DNA of 64,000 bases from SAR202-VII-2 sp965263165 (GCA_965263165.1 OZ253584.1:1736001-1800000), one strand, 5' to 3'; positions 42,038 to 51,759 are shown, counted from the first letter of the stretch. A program made the numbers and translations. Notes: generated by a model not told the origin, from the sequence alone.

Positions 42038-42714
42038 ACCTGGGCCGTTATCTCTATTTCGAGCAGGTTCGCTTCGCCGGCGAACCCGTCCACGAGGGTT
42101 GTTTGGCAGTAGGGGACGGGCGCGGATACGATGGAGTTCCACAGGCTTCTTAGGTTGGCGAGGTCTTGGTCGCGCCGTAGGAAGAAAGAGGCGGAGATGA
42201 CGTTGTCCCAGGTGGCGCCGACGCTGGCGAGAGAGTCGCTGAGGGTGGCCGCCAAGCCGGCGACCTGCAGGTCGAGGCTGGCTGCGGCGCTGGTAACGCC
42301 GGAGAAGAAGACGAGGTCGTCCCACCGGATGTAGTGGGGAGGGTAGCGAGGCGGGTCGTACTCTACGGTCGTTTTGAGCGACGCTGGGTTGCCCTGAGCC
42401 ATCGCCACGAGGTCCACGGCGACGATGCCTGCGGAGTCCAAGTGGTCCGGGGCGATGAAGCTGGAGCTTGCGCATCGCTTTCGGTCAGCGAGGGCCTTGA
42501 TCCGCTCGTCTGAGGCCACCCTACGGGCTTCCAGGCCTCTGGCGAAGAGCCGGGTGCGCACGCCCTGCTCCAGGGATAGGCCGAGGCCGGACAACTCTTC
42601 GGCGATGCGGCTGAAGACATTCTGGGCCTGCTCGTCTGGAGGCCCTTCCGGGCGGCTCTCGCAGGAGAGGGTGACGAACCGCCTGCCCATCCATTCCACG
42701 ATTGACGTTTTCAC
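42034..42714 (-). CDS. RidA/YjgF-family protein
   Basis: A 226-residue protein with two YjgF-like halves. The C-terminal half shows the clearer signature: DLVFFSGVTSAAASLDLQVA, ISASFFLRRDQDLANLRSLW and PYCQTTLVDGFAGEANLLEI. In RidA, the CxxT-V stretch near this place contributes the residues that bind the imine substrate, while the usual Arg is not evident. The N-terminal half (QNVFSRIAEELSGLGLSLEQ) is more divergent. Possibly an internal-duplication member that detoxifies or hydrolyses enamine/imine intermediates. Confidence 0.7.
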   Translation of the reverse strand: MKTSIVEWMGRRFVTLSCESRPEGPPDEQAQNVFSRIAEELSGLGLSLEQGVRTRLFARGLEARRVASDERIKALADRKRCASSSFIAPDHLDSAGIVAVDLVAMAQGNPASLKTTVEYDPPRYPPHYIRWDDLVFFSGVTSAAASLDLQVAGLAATLSDSLASVGATWDNVISASFFLRRDQDLANLRSLWNSIVSAPVPYCQTTLVDGFAGEANLLEIEITAQV

Positions 42715-42867
42715 GACTCTCCCTCAGCAACGGCGCGGCATGTGGCTTGAGCGTGGGAATGGCGGCTGAGCCCAAGAACTGGAGAAGGCGGCAACCCCGC
42801 GTGAGGCAGGCCGGCCCAGGCCGCCATGAGCGGCGGCCTGGGCTGAACCGGCAATCTCGAGTTGACC

Positions 42868-43578
42868 TTAGGCCTTGAGCGCGCGCCCGAAGAAGTCGAT
42901 GACCTTGGGCCAAGCGTCGGCCTCCGCCGCCGCGTTGTAGGACTGGCGTTCGGTGCACATGAAGCCGTGGCCGGCGCCGTCGTAGCGATTGACCTCGATC
43001 TGCTTCCCTGCCTTAGTCAGGGCATCCACGACCTGGTCGACCACTTCCGGCTTGGGGTTCTGGTCGTCGTTGCCGAAGAACCCTGCAATGGGGCAGCCGA
43101 TGTTGGCGACGTCGTCTATCAGGGTTTCGAAGCCGCCGGGATAGAAGGGGGCGGCTGCTGCGATTCCCTGTATCCTCTCGGCTGCCAGGAAGGCCACCCG
43201 GCCTCCGAAGCAGAAGCCGATGATGCCGATGCGGTTGGCGTCGACGCCGGGCTGGCTGGCCAGGTAATCGAAGGTGGCCTGGAGGTCCTGGGTGAGGGGG
43301 TCGTCCTGAATGTGGCCGCGCAACTCGCGTGCGCGGTCGAAGTCAGTGTAGGGAACGGCGATGCCGGCGCCGTCGCGGTAGAACAGGTCCGGCGCTGCGG
43401 CGACGTAGCCCGCGTCGGCGAGCCGGCCGGCGATGTCCTTGATGTGATCGTCCACGCCAAAGATCTCCTGAATGACGATGACCGCCGGCCGTGGGGCGGC
43501 CCCCTCAGGTTCCCAGACGCACACGGACATCTGGCCATCCGATCCTGTTACTTCCACAACTTGGGGTTCTGCTGCCAT
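42868..43578 (-). CDS. Dienelactone hydrolase family protein
   Basis: A 236-residue alpha/beta hydrolase of the carboxymethylenebutenolidase type. The DLH triad is Cys in GIIGFCFGGRVAF, Asp near FFGNDDQNPKPE, and His in GAGHGFMCTERQSYN. Glu in IQEIFGVDDHIKD is the resting-state partner of the Cys. The start MAAEPQVVEV is backed by GGGAGGT; the longer frame is not. DLHs hydrolyse dienelactones in ring-cleavage pathways, which fits the catabolic flavour of the window, although the ligAB-like genes are 33 kb away. Confidence 0.9.
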   Translation of the reverse strand: MAAEPQVVEVTGSDGQMSVCVWEPEGAAPRPAVIVIQEIFGVDDHIKDIAGRLADAGYVAAAPDLFYRDGAGIAVPYTDFDRARELRGHIQDDPLTQDLQATFDYLASQPGVDANRIGIIGFCFGGRVAFLAAERIQGIAAAAPFYPGGFETLIDDVANIGCPIAGFFGNDDQNPKPEVVDQVVDALTKAGKQIEVNRYDGAGHGFMCTERQSYNAAAEADAWPKVIDFFGRALKA

Positions 43579-44085
43579 AGGGTTACCTCCCTGGGTTGGT
43601 ATTGCCACCGCCGGACCCGCTGAGCGGCGATGGCTGCGAGAGTTAGCGGGCATGATACATCTTATGCATATAGCCCGGCGATGCAATGGTTGAGTGCGAG
43701 GCCGGGGTTGAAAATGTGCAGAGCTAATGCACTACCACGGGGCAGTGAAGGAAAGGGGCAAGTGGCAGTGGGGGCGACGATGTTCCACCTGGTCCACCTA
43801 GCCTCCTTCTTAGTTTGCCCCGTAGCCTGACCCCCGTACTTGAGGACAGGGACAGACCTTCTCCCTCCGGCGGGGCTGGGCTCTCTGCGCCCCCTGCTTT
43901 GGGGATGGGTCTGGGAGGCTGGGAGGGGAAGGCCGATGGAGTATCTTCGGTGCCGACACTGTGGGAAGGTCTGCCCTCATCTGTCTCATATGTCGTGGGA
44001 TAGGACATTGCCTTGACAAAAGTGATGGCGGGCGGTACTAGTGGCCCCGTCTGGATGCTTGTGAAGGCTGGGAGAGAGGTCTGTC
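43579..44085. other. Gene-free stretch with a degenerate inverted R1 remnant
   Basis: No protein-like frame. About 43870-43925 (CTCCGGCGGGG, GCGCCCCCTGCTTTGGGGAT) resembles the reverse complement of the R1 core, so R1 also exists in decayed form here. Confidence 0.4.
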
Positions 44086-44820
44086 ATGCGCTCCGCCCAA
44101 CAGTTCAGGGACGAGCTTGAGGCGGTGGTGGGCAGGGTGTGGTGGGAGCGGCCCAACGCCCTTGCGGAGTACATCAAGCGCGACCTCAGACCGGAGGGGG
44201 CGGGGATCTTTGCCCTGGAGCACTGCGTTTTCGCCAACAACTTTCCCCGCTGGTTCGGGAACATCATTGGCAATTGCCCCCGCCTGGATGTTCGCCGGTA
44301 CATGATCGAGAACATGTACGTGGAGGAGGTGGAGGACCCCACGATCAAGAGCGGCCACTATGAGAGCATGGTGGACTTCGCGGTGGCGCTGGGGTATGGC
44401 CGGGACTTCGTTCGCGCCTACCAGGGCAAGGTCCACACGCGGATGGCCATTGCCTACTGGGACCAGGCCAGCCGCACCAAGCCGTGGCTCGAGGCCTTCG
44501 CGGCGGTGGGAGGGCTGGAGGTGGTCAACAATCGAGAGATCGCAGAACGCTATGGCGGATTCACCATAGGGTCTCGGGCGACGTGGAAGGCGCTGGGCCT
44601 GCCGGAGGAGTCGATGACGCACTGGACGGCTGCCGAGGCGGCCGACGGCTCAGAGGGGGGCCACGGCGACGAGACCTTGAACATTGTGGCGCGATTGGCG
44701 GATAGCGCAGAGAAGCAGGACGCCATCCTCGCGGCGTTCGAGGAGAGCATGCAGGTCTTGTACATCCAATTGGAACAGGTGGGCCGCGCGGCGTATGCAA
44801 CGCTGGAGACGCGCTCCTGA
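44086..44820 (+). CDS. Heme-oxygenase-fold (TENA/PqqC-like) iron-containing redox enzyme family protein
   Basis: A 244-residue all-helical protein of the PqqC/TENA-like superfamily. Candidate metal or substrate ligands follow the pattern of the iron-containing redox enzyme group: Glu and His in FALEHCVFANNFPRWFGNII, Glu and His in EEVEDPTIKSGHYESMVDFA, and Glu in EVVNNREIAERYGGF. HWTAAEAADGSEGGHGDE follows near residue 190. Members include diiron oxygenases and PqqC-like oxidases. Isolated gene, preceded by a GGGAGAG; the substrate is unknown. Confidence 0.75.
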   Translation: MRSAQQFRDELEAVVGRVWWERPNALAEYIKRDLRPEGAGIFALEHCVFANNFPRWFGNIIGNCPRLDVRRYMIENMYVEEVEDPTIKSGHYESMVDFAVALGYGRDFVRAYQGKVHTRMAIAYWDQASRTKPWLEAFAAVGGLEVVNNREIAERYGGFTIGSRATWKALGLPEESMTHWTAAEAADGSEGGHGDETLNIVARLADSAEKQDAILAAFEESMQVLYIQLEQVGRAAYATLETRS

Positions 44821-45034
44821 AGACCCGGCGACGGGAGCGTGTGATTTCTTGGTGGGCGCGCGCCTGCGGGGGCGGCCAGCCACGATCCTGCCTATGGGCG
44901 CCTGAAGGATGGCGGTGGCTCCACAGTCCCACGACGAACCCGGCGCCGGCCGCGTCTCGGTTGCACCGACCTGGGGCGCCGCTCTCCGATGACGTCGCAA
45001 GCCCCAAGGCCGGCGGTTGGCTGTGCCTGGCCGG

Positions 45035-46489
45035 CTACTCCTCCTCGGACGAGGTTCGGCCCAGGGTTAGCGTCATGCCTGGCCTGCTCAAGTGAACGCT
45101 CCGGTGTTTGCCGGCCTTTACAAGCTCCTGCACGAGGGACACCGGGGAATCGGCGATCTGGTACTCCGAGGGAGTCACGAGCTTCTTTCGTATCTCGCCG
45201 TCCACCTGGACCCGGAACATCAGCTCCTCGTCGGAGACGCTTGATCCACCGTACATCTGCCGCAGCTCCTCTATGGTTGGGTCCGGGGGCCTTTCCGCCA
45301 TTGCCTTCCTGGCCTGGGAGCGGTCGAGGATCTTGGCCCGCACGTCCTGGTTCATAGCGGTGACGGCCTCCTCGCCGTAGCGGCCAAGGGCGTAGTGGAT
45401 GACGTTGTCGCTGACTTCCTTGTAGGGCTCGCCGGCAATCACGTTCATTGCGGCCTGGACGCCCACGAACTGGGACAGGGGCGTGATCATGATGGGGTAA
45501 CCGAGGTCAACCCTGACCCTGGCGGTCTCTTCCAAGACCTCTTCCATGCGGTCCTCGTAGCCCACCGCCGCGAGTTGGCTCCGGAGGTTGGCCACCATAG
45601 CGCCGGGAAGCTGATGCTCGTACTGCCTGGAGTCGTATTCGACGGGCCTGCCAAGGGGGTATCCCTCCTGCTTGGCGATGGCGGTCCAGTACTCGGTCAC
45701 CGCTTTTAGCGGCTCCTCGTTGATGTTGACCTCGAAGCCCATAGCCCTAGCGTTGTGCGCCAGTGCGTGAATTGAGGGTTGCGCCCCGGAGTAGGCCAAA
45801 GGAGGTATGGAGGAGTTGATGATGTGGATGCCCAGATTCATACATTCCAGAGCAACCGACGTTCCCAGGCCGGTGGTGTCGTGACCGTGAAGCTCCAGAG
45901 GGATGCCGGGGGCATTCTCCTTGATGATGGGGACGAGGGTGCGGGCCCTGTCGACCGTGAGGAGGCCGTCTACGTCTTTGAGGCAGATTCGGAAGGGCTT
46001 ACAGGCTGCTGCGCCCCTGGCGCGCTCGGCGTAATACTCGTCGGTGTGGCGGGGAGACAGGGAGAAAGACAGGTTCACGATTGGCTCGAGGCCAGCCTCC
46101 CGCACCTCCTTGCACCGCCGTTCGAACATATGGACCTGGTTCCACTGGTCGGAGACGCGAGTTTGCCGGGCGCCAATGTTGGCGGCGATCCTGAAGGCTA
46201 GGGAGAACATTGGGGGAATGTGGGGCTTCCATATTTGAAGTCCGCCCCCGTGAAAGCGCATCGGCGTTTTCTTGAACCGCTCCCGCAGCAAACGATAGCC
46301 GTTGAAGGGATGCTCGAAATGGATTGGCATGAGTTTGTCGGGATTGCCCCATCCGCACTCGATGGCATCGAAGCCGGCCTCATCAATGTAGGGAGCAGCC
46401 ATGAGCATCATGCCGATGGTCATGTTGGCGGCCCAGACACTCAACTGGCCGTCCCGGATGCTGACGTCAACGAAGCGCACCTCGGTCAT
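45035..46489 (-). CDS. Pyruvate carboxylase/oxaloacetate decarboxylase alpha-like carboxyltransferase protein
   Basis: A 484-residue HMGL-like TIM barrel followed by a PYC_OADA domain. Metal and active-site motifs are altered but recognisable: DVSIRDGQLSVWAAN for DTTLRDAHQSL, the Lys motif ICLKDVDGLLT, and HGHDTTGLGTSVALE with the two metal His. YEHQLPGAMVANLRSQLAAV corresponds to the PGGM-NL motif. No biotin-carrier Met-Lys-Met domain is present, and no biotin carboxylase or carrier gene is adjacent. It may use a separate carrier or be a divergent family with another substrate. The C-terminal 60 residues are unlike the canonical protein. Confidence 0.75.
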   Translation of the reverse strand: MTEVRFVDVSIRDGQLSVWAANMTIGMMLMAAPYIDEAGFDAIECGWGNPDKLMPIHFEHPFNGYRLLRERFKKTPMRFHGGGLQIWKPHIPPMFSLAFRIAANIGARQTRVSDQWNQVHMFERRCKEVREAGLEPIVNLSFSLSPRHTDEYYAERARGAAACKPFRICLKDVDGLLTVDRARTLVPIIKENAPGIPLELHGHDTTGLGTSVALECMNLGIHIINSSIPPLAYSGAQPSIHALAHNARAMGFEVNINEEPLKAVTEYWTAIAKQEGYPLGRPVEYDSRQYEHQLPGAMVANLRSQLAAVGYEDRMEEVLEETARVRVDLGYPIMITPLSQFVGVQAAMNVIAGEPYKEVSDNVIHYALGRYGEEAVTAMNQDVRAKILDRSQARKAMAERPPDPTIEELRQMYGGSSVSDEELMFRVQVDGEIRKKLVTPSEYQIADSPVSLVQELVKAGKHRSVHLSRPGMTLTLGRTSSEEE

Positions 46490-46696
46490 GTGATCCTCCG
46501 TCCTCAGGTTCTGCGTGGTTCTCCCGCTGATTCAACGCCGCGCTATTCTAATACGAAACGGCCCTCGGCGCGTGGCCGCAAGGGCATGGGTAAGGTCGCC
46601 GCTTTGATTCTGAGGGCCGCCGCGTCTACAATGCCGTCTCTGAGGGTATTGGGATCATCGGGGAAACAGCGAGCAGGCTCGCCGGAGGTGACTTCA

Positions 46697-47824
46697 ATGA
46701 AGAACGGCTTCAAGGCAATGGACTCCGATATGCACATCCTGGAACCCGCGGACCTCTGGCAACGCTACATCGATCCTGCCTACGCCGAACGGGCGCCCGT
46801 GGGCCTGTCGGAGATCACCCGCGACTTGCGGGTGGACGTGGGCGGGCAGATTCTGCCCAAGGGAATAGTCCACCGTTACGACCGGTCCAATCCTGGATTC
46901 GCTGTCCTTGACCAGCGGGTCAAGGACATGTACGCCGACTCCATGGAGCGGAACTTCGATGCTGTTTCGCAGGTCAATGCGATGGAGAAGGAGGGGCTGG
47001 ACGTGGCGGTCCTGTTTCCGACCCGCGGCCTCTTTGTGCTTGGCACCAACCAATTGGACCCCGGCTTGGCCGCGGCCATTGCCACGGCCTACAACGACTG
47101 GCTGCACGACTTCTGCCAGGAGGCCCCCGACCGTATGTATGGCGCAGCGATGGTGGCGCCCCACGACGTTGAATCGGCGGTGGCCGAGGCCCGGCGCTCT
47201 GTGGAGGAGTACGGCTTCAAGTCCATTTACCTTCGCCCGTCGTACGTCAACGGGCGGACGTGGAGCGACCCCTACTACGACCCCCTGTGGGCAGAGTGCG
47301 AGCGTCTTGGAACGCCTGTGGGATTCCATACGGCCGGGTTCGTGGACCTGCCCCAGCCGGTATACCAGCGATTCACCCCGACCTTTGCCCTAGGGAACAC
47401 GCTGACGTTCCCGATGGAGAACATGACCGCCTGCGCTGATATGATCTTCGGGGGCGTGTTCGAGCGGTTCCCCAAGTTGAAGGTGGCGTACCTGGAGGGC
47501 AACTGTTCGTGGATGCCCTGGCTGCTGTGGCGCATGGGCGAGTACATGGAGGTCACCGGTCACCTGGAGTTGCCGGAGCTCACCCTGATGCCCGACGAGT
47601 ATTTCAAGCGCCAGTGCTACACGGCCGTCGAGTGCGATGAAATCACTGCCAGGCATATCCCCGAGTACGGGTTGGAGCACACGTTGGTCTTCTCCACGGA
47701 CTACCCGCATTTGGACGTGAAGTACCCCCACGCGGTGGAGGCCATGCTGGAGATGCCCTTCTCCGACGAGTTGAAGCGCAAGTACCTCTGGGACAACTGT
47801 GCGGAGCTATACGGTATCGAGTAG
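46697..47824 (+). CDS. Amidohydrolase-2 family protein
   Basis: A 375-residue amidohydrolase-2 protein. Signatures are MDSDMHILEPADLWQRYIDP, GTPVGFHTAGF with metal His, YLEGNCSWMPWLLWRMGE, and VFSTDYPHLDVKYPHA with the Asp. The start follows CCGGAGGTG; a much longer upstream frame overlaps the divergent carboxyltransferase gene and is rejected. Similar in layout to the 50114 gene. The substrate is unknown; related proteins include decarboxylases and hydrolases of aromatic or cyclic acids. Confidence 0.85.
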   Translation: MKNGFKAMDSDMHILEPADLWQRYIDPAYAERAPVGLSEITRDLRVDVGGQILPKGIVHRYDRSNPGFAVLDQRVKDMYADSMERNFDAVSQVNAMEKEGLDVAVLFPTRGLFVLGTNQLDPGLAAAIATAYNDWLHDFCQEAPDRMYGAAMVAPHDVESAVAEARRSVEEYGFKSIYLRPSYVNGRTWSDPYYDPLWAECERLGTPVGFHTAGFVDLPQPVYQRFTPTFALGNTLTFPMENMTACADMIFGGVFERFPKLKVAYLEGNCSWMPWLLWRMGEYMEVTGHLELPELTLMPDEYFKRQCYTAVECDEITARHIPEYGLEHTLVFSTDYPHLDVKYPHAVEAMLEMPFSDELKRKYLWDNCAELYGIE

Positions 47825-48166
47825 GTCTACCCGTTGCCAGCGGAGGCTTGAAGCCGCAGGCTGGCCATCGCGAGGGGTTCGAGTGGACGGACGGGCTGGG
47901 TGGCTGGGTGTAGCCCCCAGAGGGGTAAGGATCTCCATCCTAGTCCCATGGGAAGTACAGCTAGCGATCTACCGGTCCGCGGCGGCTAGGCGTGAGAGGC
48001 TCCAGGGTCATCCTTGGGGCCTCTCTCCGTGTGGAAGGTTGGTGCCGGTGGGAGCGGAGGGACGCGGGAGCAAGGTGCGCTATGCTAGAAGAACGCCCCC
48101 GGTCCATCAGGTAGTTTCCCGGCCGGGTTGTAGAGTGGGCAAAGCCGGGGATGAAGAGGTTGTTTC
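47825..48166. other. Gene-free stretch with a short R3 MITE-like element
   Basis: The 55-bp piece at about 47906-47960 reads GTGTAGCCCCCAGAGGGG at the left, then ATCTCCATCCTAGTCCC, and ATGGGAAGTACAG at the right, followed by CTAG (47961-47964). This is a minimal pair of IS481-like ends. The rest up to the glnS start holds no gene. Confidence 0.5.
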
Positions 48167-49861
48167 ATGACGTTCGCGGACGACAGTAAGGGCTCGGACT
48201 TTATCCGGGACATCATCGCAGCTGACGCTAGCACCAACAGATGGGGAGGCCGCGTCATCACGCGGTTCCCGCCGGAGCCGAACGGCCACCTGCACATCGG
48301 TCATGCCAAGTCGATGTGCCTAAATTTCGGGGTGGCTCAGGAAAACGGCGGGCGGTGTCATCTGAGGTTTGATGACACCAACCCGACGAAAGAGGAGGAG
48401 GAATACGTAGAGTCGATCAAGGAAGACGTCCGATGGCTCGGCTGGGATTGGGGCGAACACCTCTACTTTGCTTCCGACTACTTCGAGACGCTCTACGGCT
48501 ACGCCATCGCTCTGATCGAGAAGGGAAGGGCCTATGTTGACGACCTCAGCCAGGAGGAGATCAGACGAGACCGCGGCACGCTGAGCGAGCCGGGCAGGGA
48601 AAGTCCCTATCGCAGCCGCTCCATGGAGGAGAATCTGGATCTCTTCAGGCGTATGCGGGCAGGCGAGTCCCAGGAGGGGGCGCGTGTGCTCCGGGCCAAG
48701 ATCGACATGGCCTCGGGCAATCTGAATATGAGAGACCCGGTCCTGTACCGTATCGTGAGGGCCCCGCATCATCGCACCGGCGACGTGTGGTGCATCTATC
48801 CAATGTACGACTTCGCCCACGGTCAGTCCGACTCCCTCGAGGGGGTCACTCATTCTCTGTGCACTATGGAGTTCGAGGACCACCGTCCACTGTATGACTG
48901 GATACTGGACGCGCTGGCAATTCACCACCCGCAGCAGATCGAGTTCGCCCGGCTGAACCTGAGTCACACGGTGCTGAGCAAGCGAAAGCTGTTGCAGCTC
49001 GTGGAAGGGGGCCACGTGACCGGGTGGGACGATCCGCGCATGCCGACGCTGTCAGGACTCCGGAGGCGGGGGTATACGCCGGAGGCGATCAAGGCTTTCT
49101 GCGACCGTATAGGCGTGGCGAAACGCCAGAACACCGTTGAGATCGCTCTGCTGGATCACTGCGTCCGCGAGGACCTGAATCGGCGGGCGCGGCGGGTTCT
49201 GGGCGTGCTGCGCCCGCTTAGGGTCATCGTCGACAACTACCCCGAGGGACAGGTGGAGGAGCTGGAGGCCCTGAACAACCCGGAGGACCCCTCGGCGGGA
49301 ACGCACGTGGCGCCCTTCTCGCGGGAACTCTACATAGAAGAGGACGACTTCCGCGAGGCGCCGCCTCCCAAGTTCCACCGCCTGGCGCCCGGCCGCGAGG
49401 TGCGCCTGCGTTATGGGTACTTCATCACCTGTGTGGACGTAGAGAAGGACCCGGCGACCGGCGCGGTCGTTGCCCTCCATTGCACGTACGACCCTGAGAC
49501 GAAGGGAGGGCAAGCTCCCGATGGGCGCAAGGTGCGTGGGACGATCCATTGGGTTTCGGCGCAGCATGCCCTCGACGCGGAGGTGCGCCTGTACGACCAT
49601 CTCTTCACGGTGGAGAGGCCCGACGACGTTGAGGACTACCGCTCTGTGTTGAACCCCGATTCGCTCGTCGCGCTTACTTCCTGCAAGGTGGAGTCGAGCC
49701 TGGCCGACGCGGCGCCGGGAAGCAAATACCAGTTCGAGCGGCTTGGCTACTTCTGCGTCGACACCCGCGACTCCAAGCCGGGGGCGCTGGTGTTCAACCG
49801 GACGGCGACGCTGCGGGACTCATGGGCTAGGATTGAAGCCCGCGGCAGCGGGCCGGCCTGA
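48167..49861 (+). CDS. glnS: Glutaminyl-tRNA synthetase
   Basis: A 564-residue class I synthetase that charges tRNA-Gln. HIGH is in PEPNGHLHIGHAKSMCLNFG. The Glu/Gln-type pocket sequence RFDDTNPTKEEEEYVESIKE, the GlnRS-specific acceptor-binding block (DWILDALAIHHPQQIEFARL) and the KMSKS variant VLSKRKL are in order. The C-terminal beta-barrel anticodon-binding domains are complete (VEKDPATGAVVALHCTYDPE). The presence of GlnRS implies direct Gln-tRNA charging in place of, or beside, the GatCAB route. Bacterial GlnRS genes have a history of transfer. Confidence 0.95.
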   Translation: MTFADDSKGSDFIRDIIAADASTNRWGGRVITRFPPEPNGHLHIGHAKSMCLNFGVAQENGGRCHLRFDDTNPTKEEEEYVESIKEDVRWLGWDWGEHLYFASDYFETLYGYAIALIEKGRAYVDDLSQEEIRRDRGTLSEPGRESPYRSRSMEENLDLFRRMRAGESQEGARVLRAKIDMASGNLNMRDPVLYRIVRAPHHRTGDVWCIYPMYDFAHGQSDSLEGVTHSLCTMEFEDHRPLYDWILDALAIHHPQQIEFARLNLSHTVLSKRKLLQLVEGGHVTGWDDPRMPTLSGLRRRGYTPEAIKAFCDRIGVAKRQNTVEIALLDHCVREDLNRRARRVLGVLRPLRVIVDNYPEGQVEELEALNNPEDPSAGTHVAPFSRELYIEEDDFREAPPPKFHRLAPGREVRLRYGYFITCVDVEKDPATGAVVALHCTYDPETKGGQAPDGRKVRGTIHWVSAQHALDAEVRLYDHLFTVERPDDVEDYRSVLNPDSLVALTSCKVESSLADAAPGSKYQFERLGYFCVDTRDSKPGALVFNRTATLRDSWARIEARGSGPA

Positions 49862-50113
49862 GGCGGGTAGCGCAGAGTTGAAGCCACCAAGGCGTCTACC
49901 GGCGGCGCAACCGGAGTCTTCTAGCCAATGTCTTTGCCGGCGTCACTCTCACCGGCGCCAGGCGTCCCGACCTCAGCGACTTTCGTAGCCGGCTTCGGGA
50001 CGTTGCGGATTCAGGAATTCGAAAATCTGTGGGTTAGCATATTGGTTTCTCCCTTGACCCTGCGCGGGGAGAAGAATAGAGTTGCGCCAGACGGTGCATG
50101 AGGAGGGACACAA

Positions 50114-51226
50114 ATGGCGCGCAGCACGACGTTAATCGACACGGATGGTCACGTATTTGAAACCCTTCCGGAACTGTGGCCATTTCTTGAAGCCCCCTAC
50201 CAGAGCCGCGAGGACTTCGAATACCTGGGCATAAATGGTGCGATCCCATCTGCTTACGGTTGGCCATTGGCCCCCGGAGCAAGCCGCAGGCGATGGCTGA
50301 CGCGGGACGCTCCTACAGGGGCTGCGCAGTTCTATGGGGTCGGTCCCGAAGGCTGGCTGGCGTTCATGGATGATGTGGGAATAGAGAGGACGGTGCTCTA
50401 CCCCTCCTCGGGTGGCCTTATGCTCGGGGTTACCAGAGATATAGATTGGGCTTGCGCCTTCGCACGCGCCTATAACAACTGGATGGCACAGACCTTCATG
50501 GGGAAGAGCTCCCGCCTTCAGGCCGCTGCGGTGCTCCCCATGCAGGACGTGCCGGAGGCCGTCAAAGAGTTGCGCCGGGCGGTGACCGAACTGGGAATGG
50601 TCGCAGGTATGCTGAATGGCGGCCTCGACCATTTACTGGGAGACGAGGTGTATTGGCCGTTGTACGAAGAGGCGGAGAGGCTTGATTGCCCCGTTGTCAG
50701 CCACGGAGGACCCGGACGCGGTCCAGGGTTCAACGTGGATTACATGGGTTTCGGGGGCTTCACCGAGATGCACACGCTCCACCAGCCGATAAACAACTTA
50801 CTCCAGTTAAACTCGATGGTGTTTCGAGGGGTGCTTCAGCGGTTTCCCCGGTTGAAGGTCTTCATCGCAGAAGTGGGCTGCGAATGGGTCCCGTACTGGA
50901 TGGACAGGGCCGACGAGGAATGGGAGTTCAGCCAGTTACCTGGGGCGTTGCCGGGTACGCCAAAGCCCAGCGAAGCCATAAAGTCTGGCCGCGTATTCTT
51001 CCAGGCTGCCGACTACGAGCGCAACCTGGCCAGCATTGCCCCCATGATTGGAGCCGACAATCTGGTCTTCTCCAGTGACTACCCTCACGAGTTGGGCTCC
51101 AAGACTCCAGGAGAAATCAACGAAGCATTCGACGCATTGGAACAGTCTCTCGACGAGAACGGAGGCAACGGCCTTCCTGAGAGGGTCTTCAATCTCAACG
51201 CCCACCGGCTCTACCGGCTCTCTTGA
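50114..51226 (+). CDS. Amidohydrolase-2 family protein
   Basis: A 370-residue amidohydrolase-2 protein: DTDGHVFETLPELW at the N-terminus, PVVSHGGPGRGPGFN with the metal His, FIAEVGCEWVPYWMDRADEE, and VFSSDYPHELGSKTPGEINE with Asp. The start follows GAGGAGGGA. Fifth member of the family in the window and most like the one at 46697. Isolated. Confidence 0.85.
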   Translation: MARSTTLIDTDGHVFETLPELWPFLEAPYQSREDFEYLGINGAIPSAYGWPLAPGASRRRWLTRDAPTGAAQFYGVGPEGWLAFMDDVGIERTVLYPSSGGLMLGVTRDIDWACAFARAYNNWMAQTFMGKSSRLQAAAVLPMQDVPEAVKELRRAVTELGMVAGMLNGGLDHLLGDEVYWPLYEEAERLDCPVVSHGGPGRGPGFNVDYMGFGGFTEMHTLHQPINNLLQLNSMVFRGVLQRFPRLKVFIAEVGCEWVPYWMDRADEEWEFSQLPGALPGTPKPSEAIKSGRVFFQAADYERNLASIAPMIGADNLVFSSDYPHELGSKTPGEINEAFDALEQSLDENGGNGLPERVFNLNAHRLYRLS

Positions 51227-51759
51227 CCATAAGATCGCTCGGCGTTGCTTGACCAGACGGGCAGACCCGCCTAGGCCGGATCCGGGGAGACGCCTCCCGG
51301 CGAACGCTGCCGGTTGGAGAGCCGCCCAAGGCGATCGGTGCCAGTTGCGCAAAGCGAATGAGTCCCCAAGGAAGTCCCTGCGGCCTCGATTTGGCCCAGA
51401 GAGTGGGGCAGCGGCAGGAATCGCCCCCGGCCTGCGGTTTTGGAGACCGGCGCCGTTCCCCATTCAGGTTTTCCGCCCACGGGGCTGACCGGGGCCGTTC
51501 GATCGCATCCACCACAGCCATCGCCCGAGCCGGCGGGAGCACCCGATTCTTAGTCGGGAGGATGGGCGCGCCCATCACGCTTGGCGGCGGGCTGCCCGGC
51601 TCCTGAGCGCGCCCCCGCTTCTCGTTGAGCATTCCAGTCTTATAATGCGGGCTGGCTCTGTCTTGACCGATTTGCTATCAGGTGGCTTATCGCCCAGGAC
51701 TCGGATCGAGGCACCGCCGGCCAGGTTCTATTCCCAGGAGAAGCGACACCGAGGAACAC
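51227..51759. other. Gene-free stretch containing a tRNA-Trp remnant
   Basis: No protein-like frame on either strand. The only feature recognised is the tRNA-like remnant listed at 51400-51462. Confidence 0.4.
51400..51462 (-). pseudogene. Degenerate tRNA-Trp copy
   Basis: The string GGCCTGCGGTTTTGGAGACC is identical to the intact tRNA-Trp at 52967-53040 and covers the anticodon arm and variable region. The T arm is shortened by about three bases and the D arm and acceptor are not recognisable. A broken copy about 1.5 kb from the intact gene may be a scar of a past integration or duplication. Confidence 0.6.

Noticed and set aside
51400..51480. tRNA-Sec gene (attractive because of the putative selenoprotein)
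   Set aside because: The anticodon region is CCA and identical to the nearby tRNA-Trp; no long acceptor or variable arm and no UCA anticodon.
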